From Chloroflexota bacterium (lineage in GTDB: Bacteria > Chloroflexota > Anaerolineae > B4-G1 > SLSP01), in assembly GCA_022707665.1 (NCBI GenBank), contig JAKJAE010000217.1:1-5433 (forward strand): DNA of 5,433 nt, written 5' to 3'. The notes below the pieces were generated by a model, which worked only from the letters and a program-made list of their open reading frames with translations, was not told where the DNA came from and did no database searches. Position numbers and translations under genes: made by a program. Positions 1 through 5,343 of the stretch are shown here, in pieces. Numbering within the stretch: position 1 is the first letter of the stretch; the number at the start of each line of letters is the position of its first letter.

Positions 1-320
1 CGGAGTGTCTGGCCCCGGGCGTTGGTGAACGCGAACGTCGTCGTGAGCTCGCCACACGCGAAGTCATAGGTCTGCTCGATCAGGCGGTAGCCGCCGGGGT
101 TCTTTGCGAGCGAGCTGCCGTCCATGGCCAGGTTCCACGCCACGGCGGGCACGGGGGCGAGCGCCTCCACGCCGAACCGCTCGTGGCTCCCGGTAAAGCC
201 GGCGAGGAGCGCTGTTTGGTCCGTGAGAGGGCAGGTGCCGACGCGCAGCCCGACGAAGCCGTTCGCGACGTAGGCGGGCTGGTGGCTCTCAGGGATCTCG
301 CGGATGGTATGTTTTCTCAC
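1..320 (-). CDS. GH65-family-like glycoside hydrolase/phosphorylase, N-terminal part (runs off the left edge)
   Basis: Only the first 106 codons are inside the window. The translation starts MRKHTIREIPESHQPAYVAN and continues GFVGLRVG near residues 21-28. A short motif of the form 'xYxxNGFxGLRxx' followed by a beta-rich stretch (YDFACGELTTTFAFTN, about residues 85-100) is typical of the N-terminal beta-sandwich domain of GH65 enzymes: kojibiose/maltose/trehalose phosphorylases and the protein-glucosylgalactosylhydroxylysine glucosidase-like group. The catalytic (alpha/alpha)6 barrel would lie beyond the edge, so hydrolase and phosphorylase cannot be separated and the substrate is unknown; an alpha-linked glucoside is the family expectation. 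The start is well defined: GTG at 320-318 is the first start codon after an in-frame TGA and has AAGGA seven bases upstream. There is no signal peptide, so it is probably cytoplasmic. It overlaps the preceding membrane-protein gene by four bases, suggesting coupled translation. Confidence 0.7.
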   Translation of the reverse strand, partial: MRKHTIREIPESHQPAYVANGFVGLRVGTCPLTDQTALLAGFTGSHERFGVEALAPVPAVAWNLAMDGSSLAKNPGGYRLIEQTYDFACGELTTTFAFTNARGQTL

Positions 321-892
321 GTTAGGGTCCTTGGCGTGATGGCGTCACGCGCATCGCGACTGGGTGCGCGAGGCATGTCTCTCTTTACCAACAGGTGGTA
401 TACATATGCACTCAACGCTCCTACTATCGCCCCACCTATCACTGCGATCCCAATCCATTCAGCGAACTGGGCCAGAATCACGCGCTGGAACGGAGGCCAC
501 ACGTCGGCCCAATACGTCGCAGATCGGCGATTCGAGAGTAGCATGAACTCCATATTCGGCAGACCAACAGCCATGAGCATAAAGGCGTAGTAAGCGTAGT
601 AGCTCACCATCGCGGCACACCAGACAATCACTGCCGACAGCGCAGCCCTGCGCAGTGAAAGCGAGCGTCGCATCTCGTAGATAGCAGCCGGGATTACCGG
701 TATCAGCCAGATCCCATAGTTGGCAGCGACCAAGATGATGACAATCAGTAAGCGGATGACCTCGGGCATTTGAGGTAGGGTCTCGTTCAGAACTTGGTTC
801 TGGCTGAGTGAAGCTAACAGATCGAGGAAGAACCAGTCCGCGATCCCGAAACCCAAGCCAATTGCTGCGTATATCAGCCAGCGACTGCGCAT
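317..892 (-). CDS. Unrecognised integral membrane protein with about four transmembrane helices
   Basis: I do not recognise this 191-residue protein. Hydrophobic segments are visible at about residues 4-26, 45-70, 82-110 and 139-168. A basic N-terminus and a charged C-terminal tail (KRDMPRAPSRDARD, about 169-183) suggest four helices with both ends in the cytoplasm. The loop between helices 3 and 4 is polar and aromatic (RRSATYWADVWPPF). No catalytic or transporter motif stands out. ATG at 892-890 is chosen because a strong AAGGAGG lies six bases upstream and an in-frame TGA lies at 907-905. Its TGA stop overlaps the GTG start of the GH65-like gene. Its GC content is visibly lower than that of the mevalonate genes (29 of 60 bases at 541-600), which may reflect membrane-protein codon needs or a different origin. 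A terminator at about 1005-1034 separates it from the mevalonate cluster. Confidence 0.75.
   Translation of the reverse strand: MRSRWLIYAAIGLGFGIADWFFLDLLASLSQNQVLNETLPQMPEVIRLLIVIILVAANYGIWLIPVIPAAIYEMRRSLSLRRAALSAVIVWCAAMVSYYAYYAFMLMAVGLPNMEFMLLSNRRSATYWADVWPPFQRVILAQFAEWIGIAVIGGAIVGALSAYVYHLLVKRDMPRAPSRDARDAITPRTLT
328..332 (-). promoter_or_regulatory. Shine-Dalgarno site (AAGGA) for the GTG-started GH65-like gene
   Basis: AAGGA on the minus strand lies seven bases before GTG at 320-318. It sits inside the end of the upstream membrane-protein gene, and no other start codon lies between the in-frame upstream stop and this GTG. It therefore decides the start of the GH65-like gene. Confidence 0.6.
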
Positions 893-898
893 ATTCGT

Positions 899-905
899 CC
901 TCCTT
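899..905 (-). promoter_or_regulatory. Strong Shine-Dalgarno site (AAGGAGG) for the membrane-protein gene
   Basis: AAGGAGG lies six bases before ATG at 892-890. It is the strongest ribosome-binding site in the left part of the window. It supports this start over the longer, differently framed reading frame that begins at 1040. Confidence 0.7.
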
Positions 906-962
906 CAGAACGCGCGAAAGCAAGAGCTTGGACGAGACATCGCGAGCAGCAGCCTGGATACT

Positions 963-989
963 ATCATACGGACTCTCGACATACCGCAA
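963..989 (-). promoter_or_regulatory. Possible sigma-70-like promoter for the membrane protein / GH65-like unit
   Basis: On the minus strand TTGCGG (989-984) is followed after 15 bases by TATGAT (968-963), five of six matches to a TATAAT box. It lies between the terminator of the mevalonate cluster and the membrane-protein gene, where a new promoter would be needed. The -35 match is weak and the spacer is short, so this is only a candidate. Confidence 0.25.
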
Positions 990-1004
990 CTCTTCCTCGT
1001 ACGC

Positions 1005-1034
1005 AAAAGGCACCTTCCACACGGAAGGCGCCTT
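1005..1034 (-). terminator. Rho-independent terminator after the DUF35 gene
   Basis: On the minus strand AAGGCGCCTTCC (1034-1023), loop GTGT (1022-1019) and GGAAGGTGCCTT (1018-1007) form a 12-bp stem with a four-base loop. The last two stem bases and the next two make TTTT (1008-1005). The only non-Watson-Crick pair is a G-U wobble at 1029/1012; in plus-strand RNA the same position is an A-C mismatch, so the hairpin is better formed in minus-strand transcripts. It begins 20 bases after the DUF35 stop codon and marks the likely end of the mevalonate transcript. Confidence 0.8.
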
Positions 1035-1054
1035 GACCATATGCCCTCTCGGCC

Positions 1055-1459
1055 CTAGGCCCCGACTCGCGGTCGGAACTTGTAGCCGTACACTATGGTC
1101 CCTTCTTCTCCGTGCGTACGCAGGCGGCGGGTGACCATTTCGACGGGCATGCCGATCTGGACATCTTTGGGCGCGACGTCGGTGAGCTGCGCGGTGACGA
1201 CCGGGCCCTCTTCGAGCTTGACGAGTGCCACGGTGTAGGGGGTATAGGGCTCGAAGCCCTCTGGTGCGTTGTAGACAGTACTGAACGTGTAAACTTCACC
1301 GCGTCCGCTCAGGGGTGCTGGTGTCTTTGCCGGCTTGCCGCACTCAGGGCAGATATCGCGTGGAGGGAAGATGGCCGCCCCGCAATGCCCACACCGCTCG
1401 CCCTCGAGCCGATATCGCTGTCCCCTTAACCGCCAATCGTTCGCGACCTTTGCTTCCAT
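1055..1459 (-). CDS. Zn-ribbon/OB-fold (DUF35) protein, probable scaffold of the thiolase/HMG-CoA synthase complex
   Basis: The 134-residue protein has an N-terminal helical stretch, then a rubredoxin-like zinc ribbon with Cys23-x2-Cys26 and Cys37-x2-Cys40, then an OB-fold from about residue 50 (GEVYTFSTVYNAPEGFEPYT, then VALVKLEEGPVVTAQL). This order and length are standard for the DUF35 family, which accompanies thiolases and HMG-CoA synthases. In archaea a DUF35 protein bridges acetoacetyl-CoA thiolase and HMG-CoA synthase so that acetoacetyl-CoA passes between them. Its place after those genes here points to the same role, as a structural partner rather than an enzyme (inference). ATG at 1459 has AAGGAG nine bases upstream. 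It lies 216 bases after the thiolase stop, further than its family partners usually sit. The gene ends in TAG at 1057-1055, inside a small inverted repeat (GGCC-CTA-GGCC, 1051-1061), and a terminator follows. Confidence 0.88.
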   Translation of the reverse strand: MEAKVANDWRLRGQRYRLEGERCGHCGAAIFPPRDICPECGKPAKTPAPLSGRGEVYTFSTVYNAPEGFEPYTPYTVALVKLEEGPVVTAQLTDVAPKDVQIGMPVEMVTRRLRTHGEEGTIVYGYKFRPRVGA

Positions 1460-1479
1460 TTGTGTGCACTCCTTTTCCC

Positions 1480-1494
1480 GGGAGATCTTCTCCC
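1480..1494 (-). other. Small hairpin just upstream of the DUF35 ribosome-binding site
   Basis: GGGAGA (1494-1489), loop AGA, TCTCCC (1485-1480) is a perfect 6-bp inverted repeat. It ends five bases before the AAGGAG site of the DUF35 gene (1474-1469). It has no T-tract, so it is not a terminator. It could affect mRNA stability or ribosome access, or be chance. Confidence 0.35.
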
Positions 1495-1590
1495 CGTCGG
1501 ATGTCCTATCATTTCACCAACGTCCAAGCTTTCCGATCCGTGGGTGCGTCTCACTCTGGGGCCACACTGCGGGTGTAGATCACGTCTCCA

Positions 1591-1613
1591 GAGCGGGCAA
1601 GATGCCCGCGCTC
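1591..1613. repeat. Palindromic element between thiolase and DUF35 genes
   Basis: On the plus strand GCGGGCA (1593-1599), loop AGA, TGCCCGC (1603-1609) is a perfect 7-bp hairpin. The outer bases GAG/CTC (1591-1593, 1611-1613) can also pair with a small bulge. No T-run follows on either strand, so it is a poor terminator. From memory, near-identical GC-rich palindromes are scattered between genes in several bacterial genomes; I could not check copies in this genome. It lies in the 216-base spacer 1460-1675, which otherwise shows no gene and no convincing promoter. Confidence 0.5.
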
Positions 1614-1675
1614 CGAGAGCGATGTCACCCCCAGAATGAAACGCGCCTTACTTTGTTGCTATCTCGCCTACTTGC

Positions 1676-2833
1676 CTATCCCATGCCTTCGAGTATGTGC
1701 GTGATGATCGTGGCGCCGCTCCCGCCGATGTTCTGGGTCATGCCCAGCCGCGCGTTAGGAAGCTGGTTGGCCCCCGCCAATCCACGCAACTGCAATACCG
1801 CTTCTACCACCTGATAGATGCCAGTCGCCCCCACGGGATGGCCCCGTGCCTTCAAGCCGCCCATCGTCGCGATGGGCACGCGCCCCTGCAGCGTGATCTC
1901 ACCATCCAATGCCAGTTGAACGCCCTTGCCCCGTTCGGCAAACCCGGATGCTTCCAGGCTCAGTGCTGCCATAATCGTGAAGGCATCGTGCAACTCAAAG
2001 AAATCCAGGTCCTCAGGCTTGACATTCGCGAGCTGATACGCCTTGTGGGCAGAGGTCCGCGCAGCCTCCAACGCCAGCGGATCTTTGCGACTATGGACCG
2101 CCAGCGGCGCCATTCCTACAGCTGAGGCCCGGATCTTCACCGGTGCTGGGCTCAGCGCACGCGCATACTCTGCCGGCGCGAGCACAACCGCCGCTGCGCC
2201 GTCACAGACCGGCGAGGCGTCGAGCAATCCCACGGGCGTGGCAATCATCGGTGCGCGCGCATAAGCCTCTGCCGAGATCCGTGACTGGAACATCGCGTTG
2301 GGGTTGTTCACGCCGTTGGCATGTGCCGTTACCGCGAAGTTGGCGAAGTCCTCATGCTTCCACCCATACTCGTACATATAGCGCTGCATCAGCAGCGCGT
2401 TGAGGGCCACAAACGAGATCCCCTGGCCCGCCTCATATTCCGCATCTGCCGCGGCAGCTAACGCGGCCGTTGTTTCACGTCCGCCCGTATCCGTCATCTT
2501 CTCTACGCCGAGGGCGAGCACCAGGTTGGCCATCCCGCTGGCAACGGCCATTGTGCCAACCCGCAACGCCGCTGCGCCCGAGGCGCATGCGGCTTCTACC
2601 TTGAAGGCCTCGGTGTTCCCCAGCCCCATAAAGTCCACGGCGAGTGCGCCCAGTTGCGATTGCCCGGCAATCTCGCCGGAGAGCATGTTGCCCACGTACA
2701 CTGCATCGACGGTCTCGATTGCGGCGTCTTGAAGCGCGCTCAGGCCCGCTTCGAGCATCAAATGGCGTATACCCGTCGTCCAGTGTTCGTCTACTGGGGT
2801 CTGCCCTATACCGATAATGGCTACGTCACGCAT
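1676..2833 (-). CDS. Acetoacetyl-CoA thiolase (acetyl-CoA C-acetyltransferase), archaeal/SCP2-like type
   Basis: The 385-residue protein is full length for the family and condenses two acetyl-CoA to acetoacetyl-CoA, the first mevalonate step. Visible motifs are the N-terminal VAIIGIGQTP, the nucleophile Cys83 in VEAACASGAA, His282 in ELHDAF (NEAF-equivalent loop), and His332 in GHPVGATG. The usual C-terminal CxG cysteine motif of biosynthetic thiolases is replaced by NIGGSGAT (about 368-375), as is characteristic of the archaeal/SCP2-like branch. Co-location with an archaeal-type HMG-CoA synthase and DUF35 supports a mevalonate role over beta-oxidation. ATG at 2833 is preceded by GAGG with only four bases of spacing, part of the last unit of an 8-bp tandem repeat. 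The gene starts 113 bases after the synthase stop and probably shares its transcript. A degradative or broad-specificity thiolase cannot be fully excluded. Confidence 0.88.
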   Translation of the reverse strand: MRDVAIIGIGQTPVDEHWTTGIRHLMLEAGLSALQDAAIETVDAVYVGNMLSGEIAGQSQLGALAVDFMGLGNTEAFKVEAACASGAAALRVGTMAVASGMANLVLALGVEKMTDTGGRETTAALAAAADAEYEAGQGISFVALNALLMQRYMYEYGWKHEDFANFAVTAHANGVNNPNAMFQSRISAEAYARAPMIATPVGLLDASPVCDGAAAVVLAPAEYARALSPAPVKIRASAVGMAPLAVHSRKDPLALEAARTSAHKAYQLANVKPEDLDFFELHDAFTIMAALSLEASGFAERGKGVQLALDGEITLQGRVPIATMGGLKARGHPVGATGIYQVVEAVLQLRGLAGANQLPNARLGMTQNIGGSGATIITHILEGMG

Positions 2834-2840
2834 CAGTCCT

Positions 2841-2888
2841 CGAATCGGCGAATCAGCGAATAAGCGAGAAAGCGAATCAGCGAAAAAA
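2841..2888. repeat. 8-bp tandem repeat (six units, consensus CGAATCAG) directly upstream of the thiolase gene
   Basis: Reading the plus strand in exact steps of eight: CGAATCGG, CGAATCAG, CGAATAAG, CGAGAAAG, CGAATCAG, CGAAAAAA. After a six-base interruption two related units follow, CGGAATCAG (2895-2903) and CGAACTGG (2904-2911). The array fills most of the spacer between HMG-CoA synthase and thiolase. Its gene-proximal unit reads ATTCGAGG on the mRNA strand and supplies the GAGG of the thiolase ribosome-binding site. It contains no usable reading frame. Confidence 0.8.
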
Positions 2889-2933
2889 GCATCGCGGAAT
2901 CAGCGAACTGGGAATCCTGGAGCTTCCTCTCCC

Positions 2934-2947
2934 CAATCACCAATCAC
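2934..2947. repeat. Short direct repeat, two copies of CAATCAC, at the end of the HMG-CoA synthase gene
   Basis: CAATCAC occurs twice back to back (2934-2940 and 2941-2947). On the mRNA strand it follows the synthase TAG stop as TGATTGGTGATTGG. It is distinct in sequence from the 8-bp array 46 bases away. Confidence 0.55.
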
Positions 2948-4005
2948 TAGTCCCGGAGTTTGCCGCGATAGCGGGTGTAGAGCGCATAGTCGATCTCGAC
3001 GCGGCGCTTGATGTAGTCAGCGGTGTGCGGCGCTTTGTCCTGGCAGGCTGTGATGCGCTCGGTCAGTTCCCAGGCAAAGGCGTCCGAGCCCGCGCCGGAC
3101 CCGAAGCTCACCAGCAGGATCCGGTCGCCCGGCTTGGCGATATCCAGCACCGCCGACAAACCTGTCAGTGATGCGCCCGCATACGTATTGCCAATGACGC
3201 CGCTCAACAGGCCTGTTTCGATCTGTGCTTCGGTGAACCCCAGCCGCTCTGCGACGCGCCCCGGGAACTTCACGTTGGGCTGGTGGAAGATGGCGTAGGT
3301 GAAGTCCTGCGCCGTCAGCGCCAACTCCTCCATCAGCGCGCGCCCAGCGGACTCGATATGGTGGAAATAGGCCGGCTCGCCCGTGAAGCGTCCCCCGTGG
3401 CTGGGGTAGTGCTGATACGCGCGCCGCCAGAAATCCGGCGTGTCGGTCACGTACGAGAGCGATCCCATGCACACGGCAACGGCGCGCTCCGCCGGCCCGA
3501 TGATGAACGCGCTCCCACCGCTTGCAGCGGTGTACTCCAGCTCGTCGCCCGGGCGTCCCTGTGCCGTATCGGCGCCAATCGCCAGCGCATAATCCCCCAT
3601 TCCTGATCCCACGAGCCCCATCGCCGCCTGCAGTGCTTCGGTCCCGGCCTTGCAGGCGAACTCGAAGTCGCCTGCCAGTAGATACGGCGTTGCGCCGAGG
3701 GCCTCAGCGACAAGCGTCGCTGACGGCTTCACCGCATAGGGATGCGACTCGCTGCCCACCCAGATCGCCCGCAGTGCCTCGGGCAGGATCTCGGCCCGCG
3801 CGATGGCGTTCCGTGCTGCCTCAATGGCGATCGTAATCGTATCCTCGTCCAGTCCCGCAACCGCCTTCTCGCGAACGGGACCACGACCGCCCCCGGTCCA
3901 GACCCGGGCAATCTCCGCGCCAGGCAGGCGATACATAGGCACGTAGGCCCCATACCCTATGATCCCTACTGCCCGTTGCGGTTTCATCAACCGAGCTTCA
4001 GTCAC
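2947..4005 (-). CDS. Hydroxymethylglutaryl-CoA synthase, archaeal type
   Basis: This 352-residue enzyme joins acetyl-CoA to acetoacetyl-CoA to give HMG-CoA. The length matches archaeal synthases (about 345-350 residues) and is shorter than the eukaryotic type. The N-terminus [15 protein letters not shown] and the stretch [10 protein letters not shown] are characteristic. The catalytic triad is visible as Glu86 (GSESHPY), Cys118 ([11 protein letters not shown]) and His241 (FHQPNVKFP). Their spacing of 32 and 123 residues is close to that of bacterial MvaS (Glu79, Cys111, His233 in S. aureus). The start is GTG at 4005-4003, chosen because AGGAGG lies five bases upstream; the alternative ATG at 3987 (residue 7) has no such site. 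Only 12 bases separate it from the reductase stop, and its ribosome-binding site follows that stop directly, so translation is probably coupled. The archaeal type in a bacterial setting suggests ancient gene transfer (inference). Confidence 0.93.
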   Translation of the reverse strand: MTEARLMKPQRAVGIIGYGAYVPMYRLPGAEIARVWTGGGRGPVREKAVAGLDEDTITIAIEAARNAIARAEILPEALRAIWVGSESHPYAVKPSATLVAEALGATPYLLAGDFEFACKAGTEALQAAMGLVGSGMGDYALAIGADTAQGRPGDELEYTAASGGSAFIIGPAERAVAVCMGSLSYVTDTPDFWRRAYQHYPSHGGRFTGEPAYFHHIESAGRALMEELALTAQDFTYAIFHQPNVKFPGRVAERLGFTEAQIETGLLSGVIGNTYAGASLTGLSAVLDIAKPGDRILLVSFGSGAGSDAFAWELTERITACQDKAPHTADYIKRRVEIDYALYTRYRGKLRD

Positions 4006-4010
4006 ACAGT

Positions 4011-4016
4011 CCTCCT
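4011..4016 (-). promoter_or_regulatory. Shine-Dalgarno site (AGGAGG) setting the GTG start of HMG-CoA synthase
   Basis: AGGAGG lies five bases before GTG at 4005-4003 and two bases (counting 4017 and 4016) after the reductase TAA at 4020-4018. The eight bases GAGGACTG in this site recur before the thiolase ATG (2841-2834). Confidence 0.7.
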
Positions 4017-4017
4017 C

Positions 4018-5343
4018 TTATGAGGCGCTGTCTTTGTTCAACAACGACCGGGCGACATCGATGCGGATGGCACGACTCTCGACCATCGCCTGCGCGACGC
4101 GGTCGATATCAGCCCCCACCGCGCCTGCGGCCATCGCCACCTGGCGGGCGTGGAGTGCCATGTGTCCCTTCTGGATGCCCTCGGTGGCCAGCGCCCGCAG
4201 TGCGGCCAGATTCTGCGCCAGTCCAACGCTTGCGACGACCATGGCCAGCTCACCAGCGTTCTGTACACCAAGGATCTTCAACGCGACCCGAGCCGTCGGG
4301 TGCACGCGTGTGGCACCCCCGACTGTTCCGAGCGCCAGTGGCAGCTCCAGATGGCCCACCAGATTGCCCTGTCGATCGCGGCGCCACGTGCTCAGGCTCG
4401 TGTACTGCCCGCCGCGGGCGGCATAGGCATGGGCCCCTGCTTCCACTGCACGCCAGTCGTTACCGGTCGCCAATACGACGGCATCTACGCCGTTCATAAC
4501 GCCCTTGTTGTGGGTCGCCGCCCGATAGGGATCGGCAGCGGCGAAGGCCCAGGCTAACTCGATCCCATCGGCCACCTGCGCTCCGGTGAACGTCTCGAAC
4601 GCCAGCGCGTCTTCGGGGATTGTGACCCGTGCCCGCGCCAGGCGGTGGTCCGCCAGATTGCTCAGGATCCGCAGATACGGTGTCCCACCGGTCAGCGCGG
4701 CCAGCTCCGGTGCCAGTCGCTCACATGCCGTGTTCACGACGTTTGCACCCATCGCATCGCGCACGTCAATCAGCAGGTGTACGACCAGCATCGGCCCTCT
4801 GGCAGTATCGAGGATGCGGACCTGGATATCCTGTGCACCGCCTCCCAGGTCCACGAGCACGGGGTCCAGCGCATTGGCTATCGCCATCAGGCGCGCTCTG
4901 TCAGCAAGAATCGCATTGACCGCGGCGAGGGGGTCGGGCAGATCGACCAACTGAACCTGGCCAATCATGACGGGAGCATCCACCTCAGCTACAAACCCAC
5001 CACCCCGGCGAGCCAGCCTGGCGGCGAAGGATGCGCCCGCGACGACCGAGGGTTCCTCGATCACCATTGGCACCAACACGTCGCGGCCGTTCACGACGAA
5101 GTTCGTGGCAATACCCAGGGGCAGTGCATAGCGGCCCACGGCGTTCTCGACCATGGCGTTCGCCCGGTCGAGGCTCAACCCCATTCCTTCGCTGAGGAGG
5201 TCGGCTTCCTCGTCCGACAGGACAACCTGCTCCCGCATCAGGGTGATACGTTCCTGAACCGTGAGTGTATAGAATCCGCTCAGTCGCGACGTCGGTTTTG
5301 ATGGCATAAAGGGCGTTACGTGGACTCCTAGCGAGAAAATCAT
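4018..5343 (-). CDS. mvaA: Hydroxymethylglutaryl-CoA reductase, class II (bacterial type)
   Basis: The 441-residue protein reduces HMG-CoA to mevalonate with two NAD(P)H and aligns by eye along its whole length with the Pseudomonas mevalonii enzyme (428 residues). Shared stretches include ASNF/ATNFVVNGRDVLVP, EEPSVVAGAS, DVRDAMGAN, HNKGVMNG, ATGNDWRAVEAGAHAYA and GHMALHAR. Catalytic residues are Glu97, Lys280, Asp296 and His394, equivalent to P. mevalonii Glu83, Lys267, Asp283 and His381. Asp160 sits where P. mevalonii has Asp146, which contacts the ribose of NADH, hinting at NADH use. No membrane segment is present, so it is soluble, unlike class I reductases. ATG at 5343 has AGGAGG eight bases upstream; the internal ATG at 5307 has none, so the slightly longer N-terminus is preferred. 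It is the first complete gene of the cluster; its neighbours point to mevalonate synthesis, not degradation. Symbol mvaA follows common usage for class II enzymes. Confidence 0.95.
   Translation of the reverse strand: MIFSLGVHVTPFMPSKPTSRLSGFYTLTVQERITLMREQVVLSDEEADLLSEGMGLSLDRANAMVENAVGRYALPLGIATNFVVNGRDVLVPMVIEEPSVVAGASFAARLARRGGGFVAEVDAPVMIGQVQLVDLPDPLAAVNAILADRARLMAIANALDPVLVDLGGGAQDIQVRILDTARGPMLVVHLLIDVRDAMGANVVNTACERLAPELAALTGGTPYLRILSNLADHRLARARVTIPEDALAFETFTGAQVADGIELAWAFAAADPYRAATHNKGVMNGVDAVVLATGNDWRAVEAGAHAYAARGGQYTSLSTWRRDRQGNLVGHLELPLALGTVGGATRVHPTARVALKILGVQNAGELAMVVASVGLAQNLAALRALATEGIQKGHMALHARQVAMAAGAVGADIDRVAQAMVESRAIRIDVARSLLNKDSAS

Noticed and set aside
183..590. 135-codon plus-strand frame across the GH65-like and membrane-protein genes
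   Set aside because: It is antisense to both genes, which have coherent starts, overlap and protein features on the minus strand.
459..1040. 193-codon minus-strand frame overlapping the membrane-protein gene
   Set aside because: Most of it is out of frame inside the membrane-protein gene, which has a much stronger ribosome-binding site and clear hydrophobic helices. The first part contains a terminator hairpin. Only the 893-1040 part is kept as a low-interest observation.
1591..1613. Palindrome as a terminator after thiolase
   Set aside because: There is no T-run on the minus strand after the stem, and the strong terminator comes after DUF35, so it is better described as a repeat or hairpin.
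2841..2911. Tandem units as a CRISPR array
   Set aside because: The units are 8 bp and contiguous with no spacers, which is not a CRISPR layout.
3017..3472. 151-codon minus-strand frame within HMG-CoA synthase
   Set aside because: It is a shifted frame of the synthase, rich in Arg, Gly and Ala, with no recognisable domain.
4645..5301. 218-codon plus-strand frame opposite HMG-CoA reductase
   Set aside because: It lies antisense to a gene with full-length family similarity; its composition follows from GC-rich codons on the other strand and it shows no family motif.
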